This document shows, piece after piece, positions 25,431 through 32,820 of a stretch of DNA of 64,000 nucleotides (its first letter is position 1; the number at the start of each line of letters is the position of its first letter). Made by a program: the position numbers and the translations under genes. The notes beneath the pieces are model-generated. The model was given only the letters and a program-made list of their open reading frames with translations, ran no database searches and was not told where the DNA came from. This stretch comes from CAMAVH01 sp964628235 (GTDB taxonomy: Bacteria > Pseudomonadota > Alphaproteobacteria > SMXQ01): NCBI GenBank assembly GCA_964628235.1, contig CAZVLU010000009.1:1-64000 (forward strand), given 5' to 3'.

Positions 25431-26021
25431 TTAGTCCTCCACCTGCGTTGTGCGCGGCAATGCGGCAAGCGCCGACCCGGCGGAAAAAATGATATCGAGG
25501 CCGCGCGGGAACAGCACGCAAGCGGCGGCGCGCTCGACCCAGAACGCATCCGTCGGCCCTTCAATGGCGAGCAACGCCGTGCCGTCGATGCCGGGGCCTG
25601 ACAGCCGCTTGCCCCGTCCTGCCGCAAGCCCTGCGACCTGCAAAATCAGCGTCGTCGAGCGCTCGGGCATTTCATCGCTGCCGAGCGCGAAGCCGTCGAG
25701 CGCCGGCAACGCGTTGCTGTCCGTGACCAGGGCGAAGGCCGCCTGATCCGGCGTCGCGGCGAAGGGGCAGCCGGCATGAAAGGCGAGCCAGGCGCGCGTC
25801 TCGGCGATGTCGGCGCCAGCGAGCCAGAGCGGCGTCTCGAAATCGAGCAGCGCCAAGCAGACGGCGGCGGTCGCCGGATGCAGCGCTGCAGGCATTTCCG
25901 GTGGCGCTGGCGGCATGACGAGCCGGCCAGGCCGCGACATGGCATCGAGCAGCGCGCGGAACACCCGCTGGCTGTCATGCACGCTGTCGTCGAAGCCGGC
26001 TTTCAGCGCGACTTGGCTCAT
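25431..26021 (-). CDS. phnH: C-P lyase complex subunit PhnH
   Basis: A 196-residue core subunit that pairs with PhnJ in the PhnGHIJ complex. Family features are the start SVHDSQRVFRALLDAMSRPG, the central LLDFETPLWL and the later GPGIDG and FPRGLDIIF blocks. The ATG at 26021 overlaps the phnG stop by 4 bp. The frame is open further upstream, but that part is readthrough of the phnG region. Confidence 0.95.
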   Translation of the reverse strand: MSQVALKAGFDDSVHDSQRVFRALLDAMSRPGRLVMPPAPPEMPAALHPATAAVCLALLDFETPLWLAGADIAETRAWLAFHAGCPFAATPDQAAFALVTDSNALPALDGFALGSDEMPERSTTLILQVAGLAAGRGKRLSGPGIDGTALLAIEGPTDAFWVERAAACVLFPRGLDIIFSAGSALAALPRTTQVED

Positions 26022-26509
26022 TTCGCATCCTCGCCGCGCTCTAGCGCGAAAAAGTTCACCTTGGTGCGCTCGGCGTCGCCTTGCATCGTCGCCTTGCGCT
26101 GCGCTTGCGCGTCGGCGAGCGGCCCGATGACGCTGGCGAGCAAGCTGTCCTGACGCGCGCCGTCCTGCAGCAAGCCGTCGAACACCGCCGCCAACTCGCA
26201 TTTGCGCCCGTCGCGTCCCGCGATATAGCCGAATCCCGTAGCGCCGAAGCCGCCCTGACCATCGGCGAGCTGCGCTGCGCAGCGCGTCACCGCGATTTCG
26301 CCAAGATTGAAAGCGCCGCCGGCGCCGCCGACGCGGCCGCGCGCCATCACCAGACCGATCTCCGGCTTGCGCAACAGGCGATAGGCCGGTTTGTCGGTCA
26401 GCGCCGCCCAGGCAGCCTCAAGTTCGCTGATTTCGGCGCGCGCCAGAACCGCCATCCAGCGCTGGCGGGCGGCAATCTCGGGGGCAGGCGTTACGGCGGC
26501 AGCAGACAT
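26018..26509 (-). CDS. phnG: C-P lyase complex subunit PhnG
   Basis: A 163-residue core subunit, the first gene of the minus-strand phnGHIJKL operon. The RQRWMAVLARAEISELEAAW opening, the LLRKPEIGLVMARGRVGG centre and the FNLGEIAVTRCAA and GYIAGRD blocks are typical of PhnG. The ATG at 26509 is chosen because family members start close to it; in-frame ATGs at 26524 and 26530 are alternatives, the latter lying within the PhnF-like operator region. Transcription diverges from phnF. Confidence 0.95.
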   Translation of the reverse strand: MSAAAVTPAPEIAARQRWMAVLARAEISELEAAWAALTDKPAYRLLRKPEIGLVMARGRVGGAGGAFNLGEIAVTRCAAQLADGQGGFGATGFGYIAGRDGRKCELAAVFDGLLQDGARQDSLLASVIGPLADAQAQRKATMQGDAERTKVNFFALERGEDAK

Positions 26510-26528
26510 GATACGCAGGTCCATATTC

Positions 26529-26552
26529 ATATAGACATCTAAACGTCTAGGG
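26529..26552. promoter_or_regulatory. Candidate PhnF operator pair in the phnF-phnG gap
   Basis: ATATAGAC (26529-26536) and GTCTAGGG (26545-26552) match the HutC consensus GT-N-TA-N-AC at 5 and 4 of the 6 fixed bases. They also form an inverted repeat TAGAC-N8-GTCTA (26532-26549). The site lies 20-43 bp before phnG, where a bound repressor would block it. Confidence 0.55.
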
Positions 26553-26583
26553 CATAACTTAACCCCATTCGTAGCCCTAGTAA

Positions 26584-26612
26584 ACGACAGCACTGTGAAT
26601 TCTAAATGACGG
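26584..26612 (-). promoter_or_regulatory. Candidate PhoB box (three 11-bp units) directed at phnG
   Basis: On the minus strand the order is CCGTCAT (26612-26606), AATTCAC (26601-26595) and CTGTCGT (26590-26584), each spaced 11 bp. The array faces phnG, 75 bp before its start, and abuts a PhnF-like half-site at 26613. Confidence 0.6.
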
Positions 26613-26620
26613 GACTAGAC
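26613..26620. promoter_or_regulatory. PhnF-like half-site just before phnF
   Basis: GACTAGAC matches GT-N-TA-N-AC at 5 of 6 fixed bases and lies 5 bp before the phnF ATG, suggesting autoregulation. Nine bases (CTAGACAAC, 26615-26623) recur inverted at 30725-30733. Confidence 0.5.
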
Positions 26621-26625
26621 AACCT

Positions 26626-27348
26626 ATGACCCTTGCGCGCATGAGCGGCGTCGCTTTGTGGCGTCAGATCGAACAAGAGATCGAAGCCGACATCCGCGCC
26701 AAACAATTCGGCCCGGGCGACCGCCTGCCGACCGAAGCGGAATTGTCGCAACGCTTCGCCGTCAACCGTCACACCGTGCGGCGCGCCATGCTCGGCCTGC
26801 AGGAACGCGGCCTGATCCGCGTCGAGCAGGGCCGCGGCTCCTTCGTGCAAGAGAACATCGTCGACTACAAGCTCGGCCGCCGCACGCGCTTCAGCGAGAA
26901 TATTCTCACGCTGCGCCGCGATCCCTCCGGTGAATTGGTGCGCGTCGCCCGCTTGCCCGCCGACAAGATCATGGCGCAGATGCTCGGCTTGCGCGCCGGA
27001 GAGCCGGTGCTGCTGCTCGAAACCCTGAAATCGGCCGACGGTCGGCCGATCAACTTCGGCAGCCATCACTTTCCCTTCCGCCGCTTCAACGGCCTGGCCG
27101 AAGCCTTCAAGACCGAGGGCTCGATCACGGCGGCGCTGCGAAAATTCGGCGTCAACGACTACACGCGCAAGGTGACCCGCGTCACCGCGCGCATGCCCGA
27201 GGAAGAAGAGGCACGCCTGCTCGCCCAGCCGCGCAACAGGCCGGTGCTGATCACCGAAAGCGTCAATGTCGATGAGGCGGGACTGCCCATCGAATATGGC
27301 ATGGCGCGCTTCGCCGCCGACCGTGTGCAATTCGTCTTCGAAAGCTGA
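26626..27348 (+). CDS. phnF: Phosphonate-metabolism GntR/HutC-family regulator PhnF
   Basis: A 240-residue repressor. Residues ~8-75 form the GntR winged helix (GDRLPTEAELSQRFAVNRHT then VRRAMLGLQERGLIRVEQGR, with GSFV closing the wing). The remainder is a UTRA effector domain as in HutC/PhnF proteins, with GLRAGEPVLLLETLKSADG and the closing YGMARFAADRVQFVFE. It is divergent from phnG across a 116-bp region holding PhoB-like repeats and its own probable operators, so it likely represses the C-P lyase operon and itself until a phosphonate-derived ligand binds. An ATG at 26641 is an alternative start. It converges with the PPOX gene. Confidence 0.92.
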   Translation: MTLARMSGVALWRQIEQEIEADIRAKQFGPGDRLPTEAELSQRFAVNRHTVRRAMLGLQERGLIRVEQGRGSFVQENIVDYKLGRRTRFSENILTLRRDPSGELVRVARLPADKIMAQMLGLRAGEPVLLLETLKSADGRPINFGSHHFPFRRFNGLAEAFKTEGSITAALRKFGVNDYTRKVTRVTARMPEEEEARLLAQPRNRPVLITESVNVDEAGLPIEYGMARFAADRVQFVFES

Positions 27349-27378
27349 TCTCAGCCGTTAAAGCCGGGCGAGCTCCGC

Positions 27379-27990
27379 TCACCACATCGACTGGCGGGCG
27401 CGCTCCGGCCAGGCCTTGTCGTAAGCTTCGCCGCCGATGCGTTCCTGGCTGAGCGCGGCCAGGATGGCGCCGGCGGTCGGCAAATTCGCCGGATCGACAT
27501 GTTTGGCCGGATTCCACAGATCGGCGCGGATCACGGCGCGGGCGCATTGGAAATAGACGCTGTCGATCTCGATGACGATCACCGAGCGCGGCGCTTTGCC
27601 TTCCATCGCGAGCGACCCCAGCAGTTCGGCATCGTCCGTCAAATGCGCCCGGCCATTGACGCGCAGGGTCGTGCCGCTGCCGGGGATGAGAAACAGCAGG
27701 GCGACGCGCGGATCGCGCACGATGTTGCGCAGGCTGTCGATGCGGTTGTTGCCGCGCCGATCGGGCAGCATCAGGGTGCGGTCATCGTGAATATGCACGA
27801 CAGACCCGACATCGCCACGCGGCGAGCAATCGAGGCCTTCGGGACCCGAGGTCGCCAACGCCACGAAGGGCGAGGCGTCGATCAGCGCCCGGTAATGCGG
27901 CGTGAGATGATCGATTTCCTTGACCGTCGAGGTTTCCAACGGCCGCTCGTAGATCGCTTCCAACTGTTCGATGGTGGCGATGCGCGGCAT
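27379..27990 (-). CDS. PPOX-fold FMN-dependent flavoprotein (MSMEG_1061-like)
   Basis: A 203-residue protein of the pyridoxamine-5'-phosphate oxidase split-barrel fold. The FMN-binding strands are visible in PFVALATSGPEGLDCSPRGD, LMLPDRRGNNRIDSLRNIV and VALLFLIPGSGTTLRVNG (GRAHL). It starts 16 bp after the second phnE on the same strand and so is probably the last gene of the phnD2-phnC2-phnE2 operon. The true substrate is unknown; in this setting a redox step on an imported phosphonate or its product is conceivable. The longer frame upstream of 27990 lies inside phnE and is not used. Confidence 0.87.
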   Translation of the reverse strand: MPRIATIEQLEAIYERPLETSTVKEIDHLTPHYRALIDASPFVALATSGPEGLDCSPRGDVGSVVHIHDDRTLMLPDRRGNNRIDSLRNIVRDPRVALLFLIPGSGTTLRVNGRAHLTDDAELLGSLAMEGKAPRSVIVIEIDSVYFQCARAVIRADLWNPAKHVDPANLPTAGAILAALSQERIGGEAYDKAWPERARQSMW

Positions 27991-28006
27991 GGCGGACCTT
28001 TCAGGG

Positions 28007-28822
28007 CTAGAGAACGCGCCGCCGCAACAGGTCGCTGACGCGTTCGACGACGACGACGAGGGCGAAGATGGCGAGAATGATCGTCGCCGCCTCGTCATAA
28101 TTGAACAGATCCATCGCCACTTTCAACTCGATGCCGATGCCGCCGGCGCCGACCAGGCCAAGGATGACCGACGAACGGGTCGCTTTCTCCAGGCTGAACA
28201 GCGAAGTGTTGATGAACGACGGCAAAGCGGCCGGGATCACCGCGCACATGACGATCGATAGCTTGCTCGCGCCGATGGCCGATAAAGCTTCTTGCGGGCC
28301 GCGGTCGGCTTCTTCCATCGCCTCGGCGAAGAAGCGGCCGCAGAAGCCGATTTTGTCGACGACGATGGCGAGCGTGCCGGCGAACGGTCCGAGACCGACC
28401 GAGACGACGAACAGCAGCGCCCACACCAGGTCAGGCACGGTGCGGAAGAAGGAAATCAAGCCGCGCGCCGCATGATAGAATGCCGGATGCGGCGTCAGAT
28501 GGCGCGTCGCCAAAACGGCGATCGGCACGCTGATCAGCACGCCGACGGCGGTGCCGACAAAGGCCATCTGGAAGGTTTCGAGCAAAGCGCGGCCGACGGC
28601 GTCGAGACGCGCGGTCGAGGGCGGCATCATCTCGCCGATCAAACGGCCCATCTGCGGGAAGCCGCCGAAGAAATCGCCGAGCGAGACGCCGGTGCCGTGC
28701 AGCGACCAGGCGAAGAACAGCGCGACGACGATATAAGCGGCGAAGGAGCCGAGGCTCGGGCGTTCGAATCTGGGCGGCAGGCCAGGCGGCGCGCTCGGAG
28801 CTGGTTGCGTAAGATCAGTCAT
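28007..28822 (-). CDS. phnE: Phosphonate ABC transporter permease PhnE (system 2)
   Basis: A 271-residue inner-membrane permease with about six hydrophobic segments. The ATPase-contact loop is EAMEEADRGPQEALSAIGAS, and FFRTVPDLVWALLFVVSVGLGP with VGAGGIGIELK are PhnE hallmarks. It overlaps phnC2 by 8 bp. It is clearly diverged from the plus-strand phnE, so the two transporters are not a recent duplication. Confidence 0.94.
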   Translation of the reverse strand: MTDLTQPAPSAPPGLPPRFERPSLGSFAAYIVVALFFAWSLHGTGVSLGDFFGGFPQMGRLIGEMMPPSTARLDAVGRALLETFQMAFVGTAVGVLISVPIAVLATRHLTPHPAFYHAARGLISFFRTVPDLVWALLFVVSVGLGPFAGTLAIVVDKIGFCGRFFAEAMEEADRGPQEALSAIGASKLSIVMCAVIPAALPSFINTSLFSLEKATRSSVILGLVGAGGIGIELKVAMDLFNYDEAATIILAIFALVVVVERVSDLLRRRVL

Positions 28823-29684
28823 AGAGCGCCCTCAAGGTGGCGACGTTGAGCTCGGACGACGGCGCGTCGAGCACGATGGCGCCGCGACGCAAAGCGATAA
28901 CGCGATCGGCATAAGCGATGGCGTGCGACAAATCGTGCGAGGTAAACAGCAATGTCAGCCCCTCGTGGCGGATGAGGTCGGTGAACAGCCGCATCACTTC
29001 CTCGCCGGCGCTGGGATCGAGGCTGGCGACCGGCTCGTCGGCGACCATCATCCGCGGCCGCTGCATGAGGGCGCCGGCGATGGCGACGCGCTGCGATTGG
29101 CCGCCAGAAAGCTTGTCGGCGCGGCGGCCGGCGATATGGGCGAGATTGACACGCTCCAGGCAAGCCAAGGCCTCGTCGCGCAAGGCTTTCGGCGCGCAGC
29201 TTTGGAACCAGGGGCGCGCCAGAGCGCTACGCGGCAACGCGCCATGCAGCACGTTGGTCAGCGCCGACAGGCGCGGCACCAGATTGTGTTTTTGGAAGAC
29301 GAAGCCGATTTCGGCGCGCAGCTTGCGCAGATCGTTCGGCTTGAGCATCGCCATATTGCGCCCGAGCAGGCGCACATCGCCGGAATCCGGCTCGATGAGG
29401 CGCAGGCAGCAGCGCAGCAGCGTCGATTTCCCCGCGCCGTTGGCGCCGATCAGCGCCACTGATTGGCCGGCCGGCACGGTAAAATCGACACCGCTGAGGA
29501 CGCTGGTCGTCTGGTCGAAGCTTTTGCGCAATCCGCGCACCACCAGGTCCGGCGCCCGCGACGGGACGGCCTCGCCCTGCGGCGCGGCGCCTTCAGCTTG
29601 GCGCACCGCGTCGCGGAGCATATCGAGGCCGGCGGGTTCCCGTCGCATGGCGGAGCGTCCGAACGAGGTGGATGGCGCGGTCAT
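28815..29684 (-). CDS. phnC: Phosphonate ABC transporter ATP-binding protein PhnC (system 2)
   Basis: A 289-residue ATPase. Walker A is GANGAGKST, the Q-loop IGFVFQKHNLVPRL, the signature LSGGQSQRVAIAGAL and Walker B MMVADEPVASLDP. The insertion LPRSALARPWFQSCAPKAL is PhnC-like. About 45 residues precede the ABC domain, longer than usual; an ATG at 29648 would shorten this. The stop lies within the start of phnE2, and phnD2 ends 5 bp upstream. Confidence 0.93.
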   Translation of the reverse strand: MTAPSTSFGRSAMRREPAGLDMLRDAVRQAEGAAPQGEAVPSRAPDLVVRGLRKSFDQTTSVLSGVDFTVPAGQSVALIGANGAGKSTLLRCCLRLIEPDSGDVRLLGRNMAMLKPNDLRKLRAEIGFVFQKHNLVPRLSALTNVLHGALPRSALARPWFQSCAPKALRDEALACLERVNLAHIAGRRADKLSGGQSQRVAIAGALMQRPRMMVADEPVASLDPSAGEEVMRLFTDLIRHEGLTLLFTSHDLSHAIAYADRVIALRRGAIVLDAPSSELNVATLRALYD

Positions 29685-29689
29685 GCGGC

Positions 29690-30562
29690 TCAGTTGCCGA
29701 CGAAGTCAGCGTACTGCGGCTGGCCGATCGTCGCGTACATCTTGCGGATGTAGTTGTAGTCCTTGTCGGCGATCGTCGGAATGAAGGCCATGCCCTGGAA
29801 CTTCTGGTTCTCGTCGGGGCCGCGCAGCACGGCGTCGATCAAGGTTTGCGAGTTCTCGGTGAACACCTTCTTCATCTTGGCGACGGTGTCGTCGGAGACA
29901 TGCGATCCGGCGAGCAACACGTCGTTCGGCAGGTCGCGGCCGCGCGCGATCACCTTGAAGACCACGTCGGGGAAACGCTTGGCGAGGCCCGGCAGGTCGG
30001 TGCGGTTGATGCCGATGGCGGCCACGTCGCCGCGCTTCATGGCTTCGACGCCGACGTTGCGGTTGATGTGCATGACCTGCATGTCCTTCGGCGTCACGCC
30101 GAGGTCGGACAGAACCTGGATCGGCGAGAGATGGCGCGAGGTCGAGCCGACATCGCCGAGCGCGACCTTCTTGCCCTTCAAGTCCTCGACGCTATCGACG
30201 CCGGAGCCGACGATGGTGACGACCGAGCCGTAATATTCCGGACGGCTGAAGCCGACGACGAGCTTGGCGTCGGTGCGCTTCTTGAACACGACATATTCGG
30301 CAGGTCCCGTCAGGACGAGATCGACCTTCTTGGCATTGAGCGCTTCGACGGCGGCGGTGCGGCTCGGCACCGGGAAAAGCTGGACTTTCATCCCGGCCTT
30401 TTCCGACAGCACGTTTTGGAACGCGCCGAATTCGCGCTGCAGGTTTTCGAGGCCGACGATGTCGGTGACGGCGAGACGCAGCTCTTGAGCTTGAACGGAC
30501 GAGGCGGCGGCGAGAACGCCGAGGCCGAAGGCGGCGGCAGTCAGGCGACGGATCATGGTCAT
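29690..30562 (-). CDS. phnD: PhnD/SsuA-type phosphonate-binding periplasmic protein (system 2)
   Basis: A 290-residue exported binding protein. AAAGGGG precedes the ATG at 30562 and the signal peptide ends near SVQAQEL. It lacks the E. coli-type PhnD motifs seen in system 1 and instead has VPSRTAAVEALNAKKVDLVLTG (in part), YVVFKKRTDAK, ALGDVGSTSRHLSP and KRGDVAAIGINRTDL, as in the shorter phosphite/phosphonate-binding PtxB/PhnD branch. The two systems therefore probably import different reduced-phosphorus compounds. It is the first gene of a minus-strand operon with its own PhoB-like sites, divergent from the second phnM. Confidence 0.9.
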   Translation of the reverse strand: MTMIRRLTAAAFGLGVLAAASSVQAQELRLAVTDIVGLENLQREFGAFQNVLSEKAGMKVQLFPVPSRTAAVEALNAKKVDLVLTGPAEYVVFKKRTDAKLVVGFSRPEYYGSVVTIVGSGVDSVEDLKGKKVALGDVGSTSRHLSPIQVLSDLGVTPKDMQVMHINRNVGVEAMKRGDVAAIGINRTDLPGLAKRFPDVVFKVIARGRDLPNDVLLAGSHVSDDTVAKMKKVFTENSQTLIDAVLRGPDENQKFQGMAFIPTIADKDYNYIRKMYATIGQPQYADFVGN

Positions 30563-30613
30563 GGGTGCATCCCCTTTGGTGCGGATTGGTGAGGCCATCA
30601 ATGCCCTCACCAC

Positions 30614-30654
30614 ATGACAGATCGTCGGACCTGATCATGACAGCCACATGAACG
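30614..30654 (-). promoter_or_regulatory. Candidate PhoB box before phnD2
   Basis: On the minus strand CGTTCAT (30654-30648) and CTGTCAT (30643-30637) are 11 bp apart. A further perfect CTGTCAT follows at 30620-30614, 23 bp on (one base off the 11-bp register). The sites lie 52-92 bp before the phnD2 start. Confidence 0.6.
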
Positions 30655-30727
30655 CGGCGCGATTCCGGTGGAAAAATTTTCACCTAAGCCATTGGAAAGA
30701 CTTTGTGATTATACCTATCGCCGAGTT

Positions 30728-30753
30728 GTCTAGATCGGTCCCGTCGCTGTCAC
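30728..30753. promoter_or_regulatory. PhnF-like half-site and weak PhoB-like units before phnM2
   Basis: GTCTAGAT (30728-30735) matches GT-N-TA-N-AC at 5 of 6 fixed bases. Directly after it, CGGTCCC (30736) and CTGTCAC (30747-30753) are 11 bp apart and face phnM2, 48 bp before its start. The first unit is a poor match, so the PhoB part is weak. Confidence 0.42.
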
Positions 30754-30800
30754 AAAGCGGCGCTAAATCTTGCGCTCCACAATGAGAATCGGACGACGAG

Positions 30801-31979
30801 ATGCACGGAATGGCGCGCTATGCGGTGGTCGGCGGCAAGGTCTTGCTGCCGCAAGGATTCGAGTCCGATGCGGTCGTCATCGTCGAGGACGGCATCATCG
30901 TCGATGTCGCGAGCGAAGCGGGCGCCGCGCGCGCCGTCGACGCGCGCGGGCTCTATGTCATGCCTGGCATCATCGATCTGCACGGCGACGCCTTCGAGCG
31001 CCAGATCATGCCGCGCCCCGGCGTGCATTTCGATTTGCAGTTGGCGCTTGCCGACACCGACCGCCAGCTCGTCTCCAACGGCATCACCACGGCCTTTCAC
31101 GGCGTGACCTATTCCTGGGAGCCGGGCCTGCGCAGCCGCGATACCATCTTGCGGATGATCGCGGCGCTCGACGAGGCGCGGCCGCATCTCGCCTGCGACA
31201 CCAAGCTTCATCTGCGCCAGGAGACCTACAATCTCGACGGCGAAGCCGAGGCGCTCGCCTGGCTCGCCGAGGGCAAGATCGATCTTCTCGCCTTCAACGA
31301 CCATACGCCGGACATGCTGAGGAAGCAGTCCGATCCGCAGGAAATGATGACCTATCTGCAGCGCACGCGGCTGTCGAGCGACGAATTGCGCGCGTTGCTC
31401 GCCAAGGTGGCGGCGCGAAAGGACGAAGTCGAAGCCTCGATCAAGCGGCTCGCCGCCGCCGCCGTCGCCGCCGGCGTGCCGCAATGCTCGCACGACGACC
31501 CCTCGCCCGACACGCGGCGCTGGTACCAGGACATCGCCTGCGAGATTTCCGAATTTCCCAAAACCCGCGACACCGCGCAGCTCGCCCGCCAGCTCGGCAA
31601 CCATGTCGTGTTCGGCGCGCCCAACGTGGTGCGCGGCGGCAGCCATCAGAAGGGGGCCGGCGCAGTCGCCGCCGCCGACATGATCGCCGCCGGCCTCTGC
31701 ACGGTGCTGACGTCGGACTATTACTATCCGTCGATGTTGCCCGCCGCCTTCCGCCTCGAGCGCGACGGCGTCTGCGATCTCGCCGCCGCCTGGGCGCTGA
31801 TCTCGCGCAATCCGGCAGACGCCGCCGGCTTGACCGACCGTGGCCGCCTCGCCGCCGGCCAACGCGCCGACATCTTGCTGGTCGAAGCGCCGACAGGCCG
31901 CCCGCCCCGCGCCGTCGCCAGCCTGGTCGCCGGCAAGACGGCCCACGCCGGCAAAGGCGCGCCTTCTCCACTCGGCTGA
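30801..31979 (+). CDS. phnM: Second PhnM-like amidohydrolase (alpha-D-ribose 1-methylphosphonate 5-triphosphate diphosphatase family)
   Basis: A 392-residue protein of the PhnM family but clearly different from the copy at 15322. Shared blocks are MPGIIDLHGDAFER (LHTDNLER in the other), FNDHTPDMLRKQ where canonical PhnM has MDHSPGQRQF, QCSHDDPSPDTRR and LTSDYYYPSMLPAAF. The changed central motif suggests a different substrate or activity, although the metal-site histidines and aspartates are kept. It is transcribed away from phnD2 and stands alone on the plus strand. An ATG at 30810 is a possible shorter start. Confidence 0.88.
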   Translation: MHGMARYAVVGGKVLLPQGFESDAVVIVEDGIIVDVASEAGAARAVDARGLYVMPGIIDLHGDAFERQIMPRPGVHFDLQLALADTDRQLVSNGITTAFHGVTYSWEPGLRSRDTILRMIAALDEARPHLACDTKLHLRQETYNLDGEAEALAWLAEGKIDLLAFNDHTPDMLRKQSDPQEMMTYLQRTRLSSDELRALLAKVAARKDEVEASIKRLAAAAVAAGVPQCSHDDPSPDTRRWYQDIACEISEFPKTRDTAQLARQLGNHVVFGAPNVVRGGSHQKGAGAVAAADMIAAGLCTVLTSDYYYPSMLPAAFRLERDGVCDLAAAWALISRNPADAAGLTDRGRLAAGQRADILLVEAPTGRPPRAVASLVAGKTAHAGKGAPSPLG

Positions 31980-32109
31980 GCCAACCGTCCTATTATTCTT
32001 ATTCAACCAGCCACTTGCGTCCTTGCAGAAAACTGCGCGCGCTGCAGGCGGCAGATCCGGCACCTTGGCACCCCGAGTCCTTAACTGGCTAAGGGAACGA
32101 TAACCACCG

Positions 32110-32820
32110 TTATGGTTCTATTGGAGGCCACGGAAAGGAGCCTGCAACGTAAAATTGATCCTTCAGGTATCGGAGGTCCATTTCCCACTGGCGGATAGCT
32201 AGTTGATATTTTTGTCGATCGTTCCTTTTAAAGTTGCAACAATTCACGGCTATCACGTTTGCCATTTTTTGCAGCCTTAATTCGGAACCTGGTTCACCGT
32301 ATTCATCTCCGCAATATTCCGATACGGCATCCGGTAATGGGTGTCGGAAAAAGTAATTTAAAAAATCTCTCCGCTCCGTATCGGACATGCCATTAGCGCC
32401 CGAACGATAACCAGATATCCATAGTCCACTATGGTCTCTTGTAAAAATGGGGCCTCGCCCGCCGCCCGAAGGTGCGGGTTCAGAAATAGGCCACGGCCAA
32501 GGGGGTTCAGGGCACACAGGTTCTTCGGTTTTAATACCGAGCCAGTTTGCAACAAGGGAAGAAAAATCATCAAGATGATCGCTGGAGTCGGGATCACTCA
32601 ATTGCCTCAACTCTAAATATTCCTGCTGCACCTTATTAAGGCTAAGACGAACAAATGCCTTAATCTGGAGATCATAAATGCCTCCATCGATGTCGAGATC
32701 GCGATTCTCAAACAGCTCGAATAGCAAAGCCTGAATAATTTCCGGACTATTTAATGAGGATGAAAAAAGATCTTCGATTACATCGTCTTCTAAATTTTCG
32801 AGACCCGTAATATCCGCCAT
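32110..32820 (-). CDS. Unrecognised protein in a low-GC island
   Basis: A 236-residue protein whose DNA is about 45% GC against well over 60% around it, with codon use to match, so it was probably acquired. The N-terminal half is acidic and helical (DDVIEDLFSSSLNSPEIIQ), followed by a proline-rich linker (EPPWPWPISEPAPSGGG). The C-terminal ~110 residues start near GLWISGYRSGANGMSDTERR and run through YGEPGSELRLQKMANVIAVN, NCCNFKRNDRQKYQLAI and RQWEMDLRYLKDQFY. This tail looks like a conserved helical module I have seen attached to different proteins in accessory regions, but I cannot name it. No signal or membrane segment. No defence or mobile gene is adjacent. Confidence 0.7.
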   Translation of the reverse strand: MADITGLENLEDDVIEDLFSSSLNSPEIIQALLFELFENRDLDIDGGIYDLQIKAFVRLSLNKVQQEYLELRQLSDPDSSDHLDDFSSLVANWLGIKTEEPVCPEPPWPWPISEPAPSGGGRGPIFTRDHSGLWISGYRSGANGMSDTERRDFLNYFFRHPLPDAVSEYCGDEYGEPGSELRLQKMANVIAVNCCNFKRNDRQKYQLAIRQWEMDLRYLKDQFYVAGSFPWPPIEP

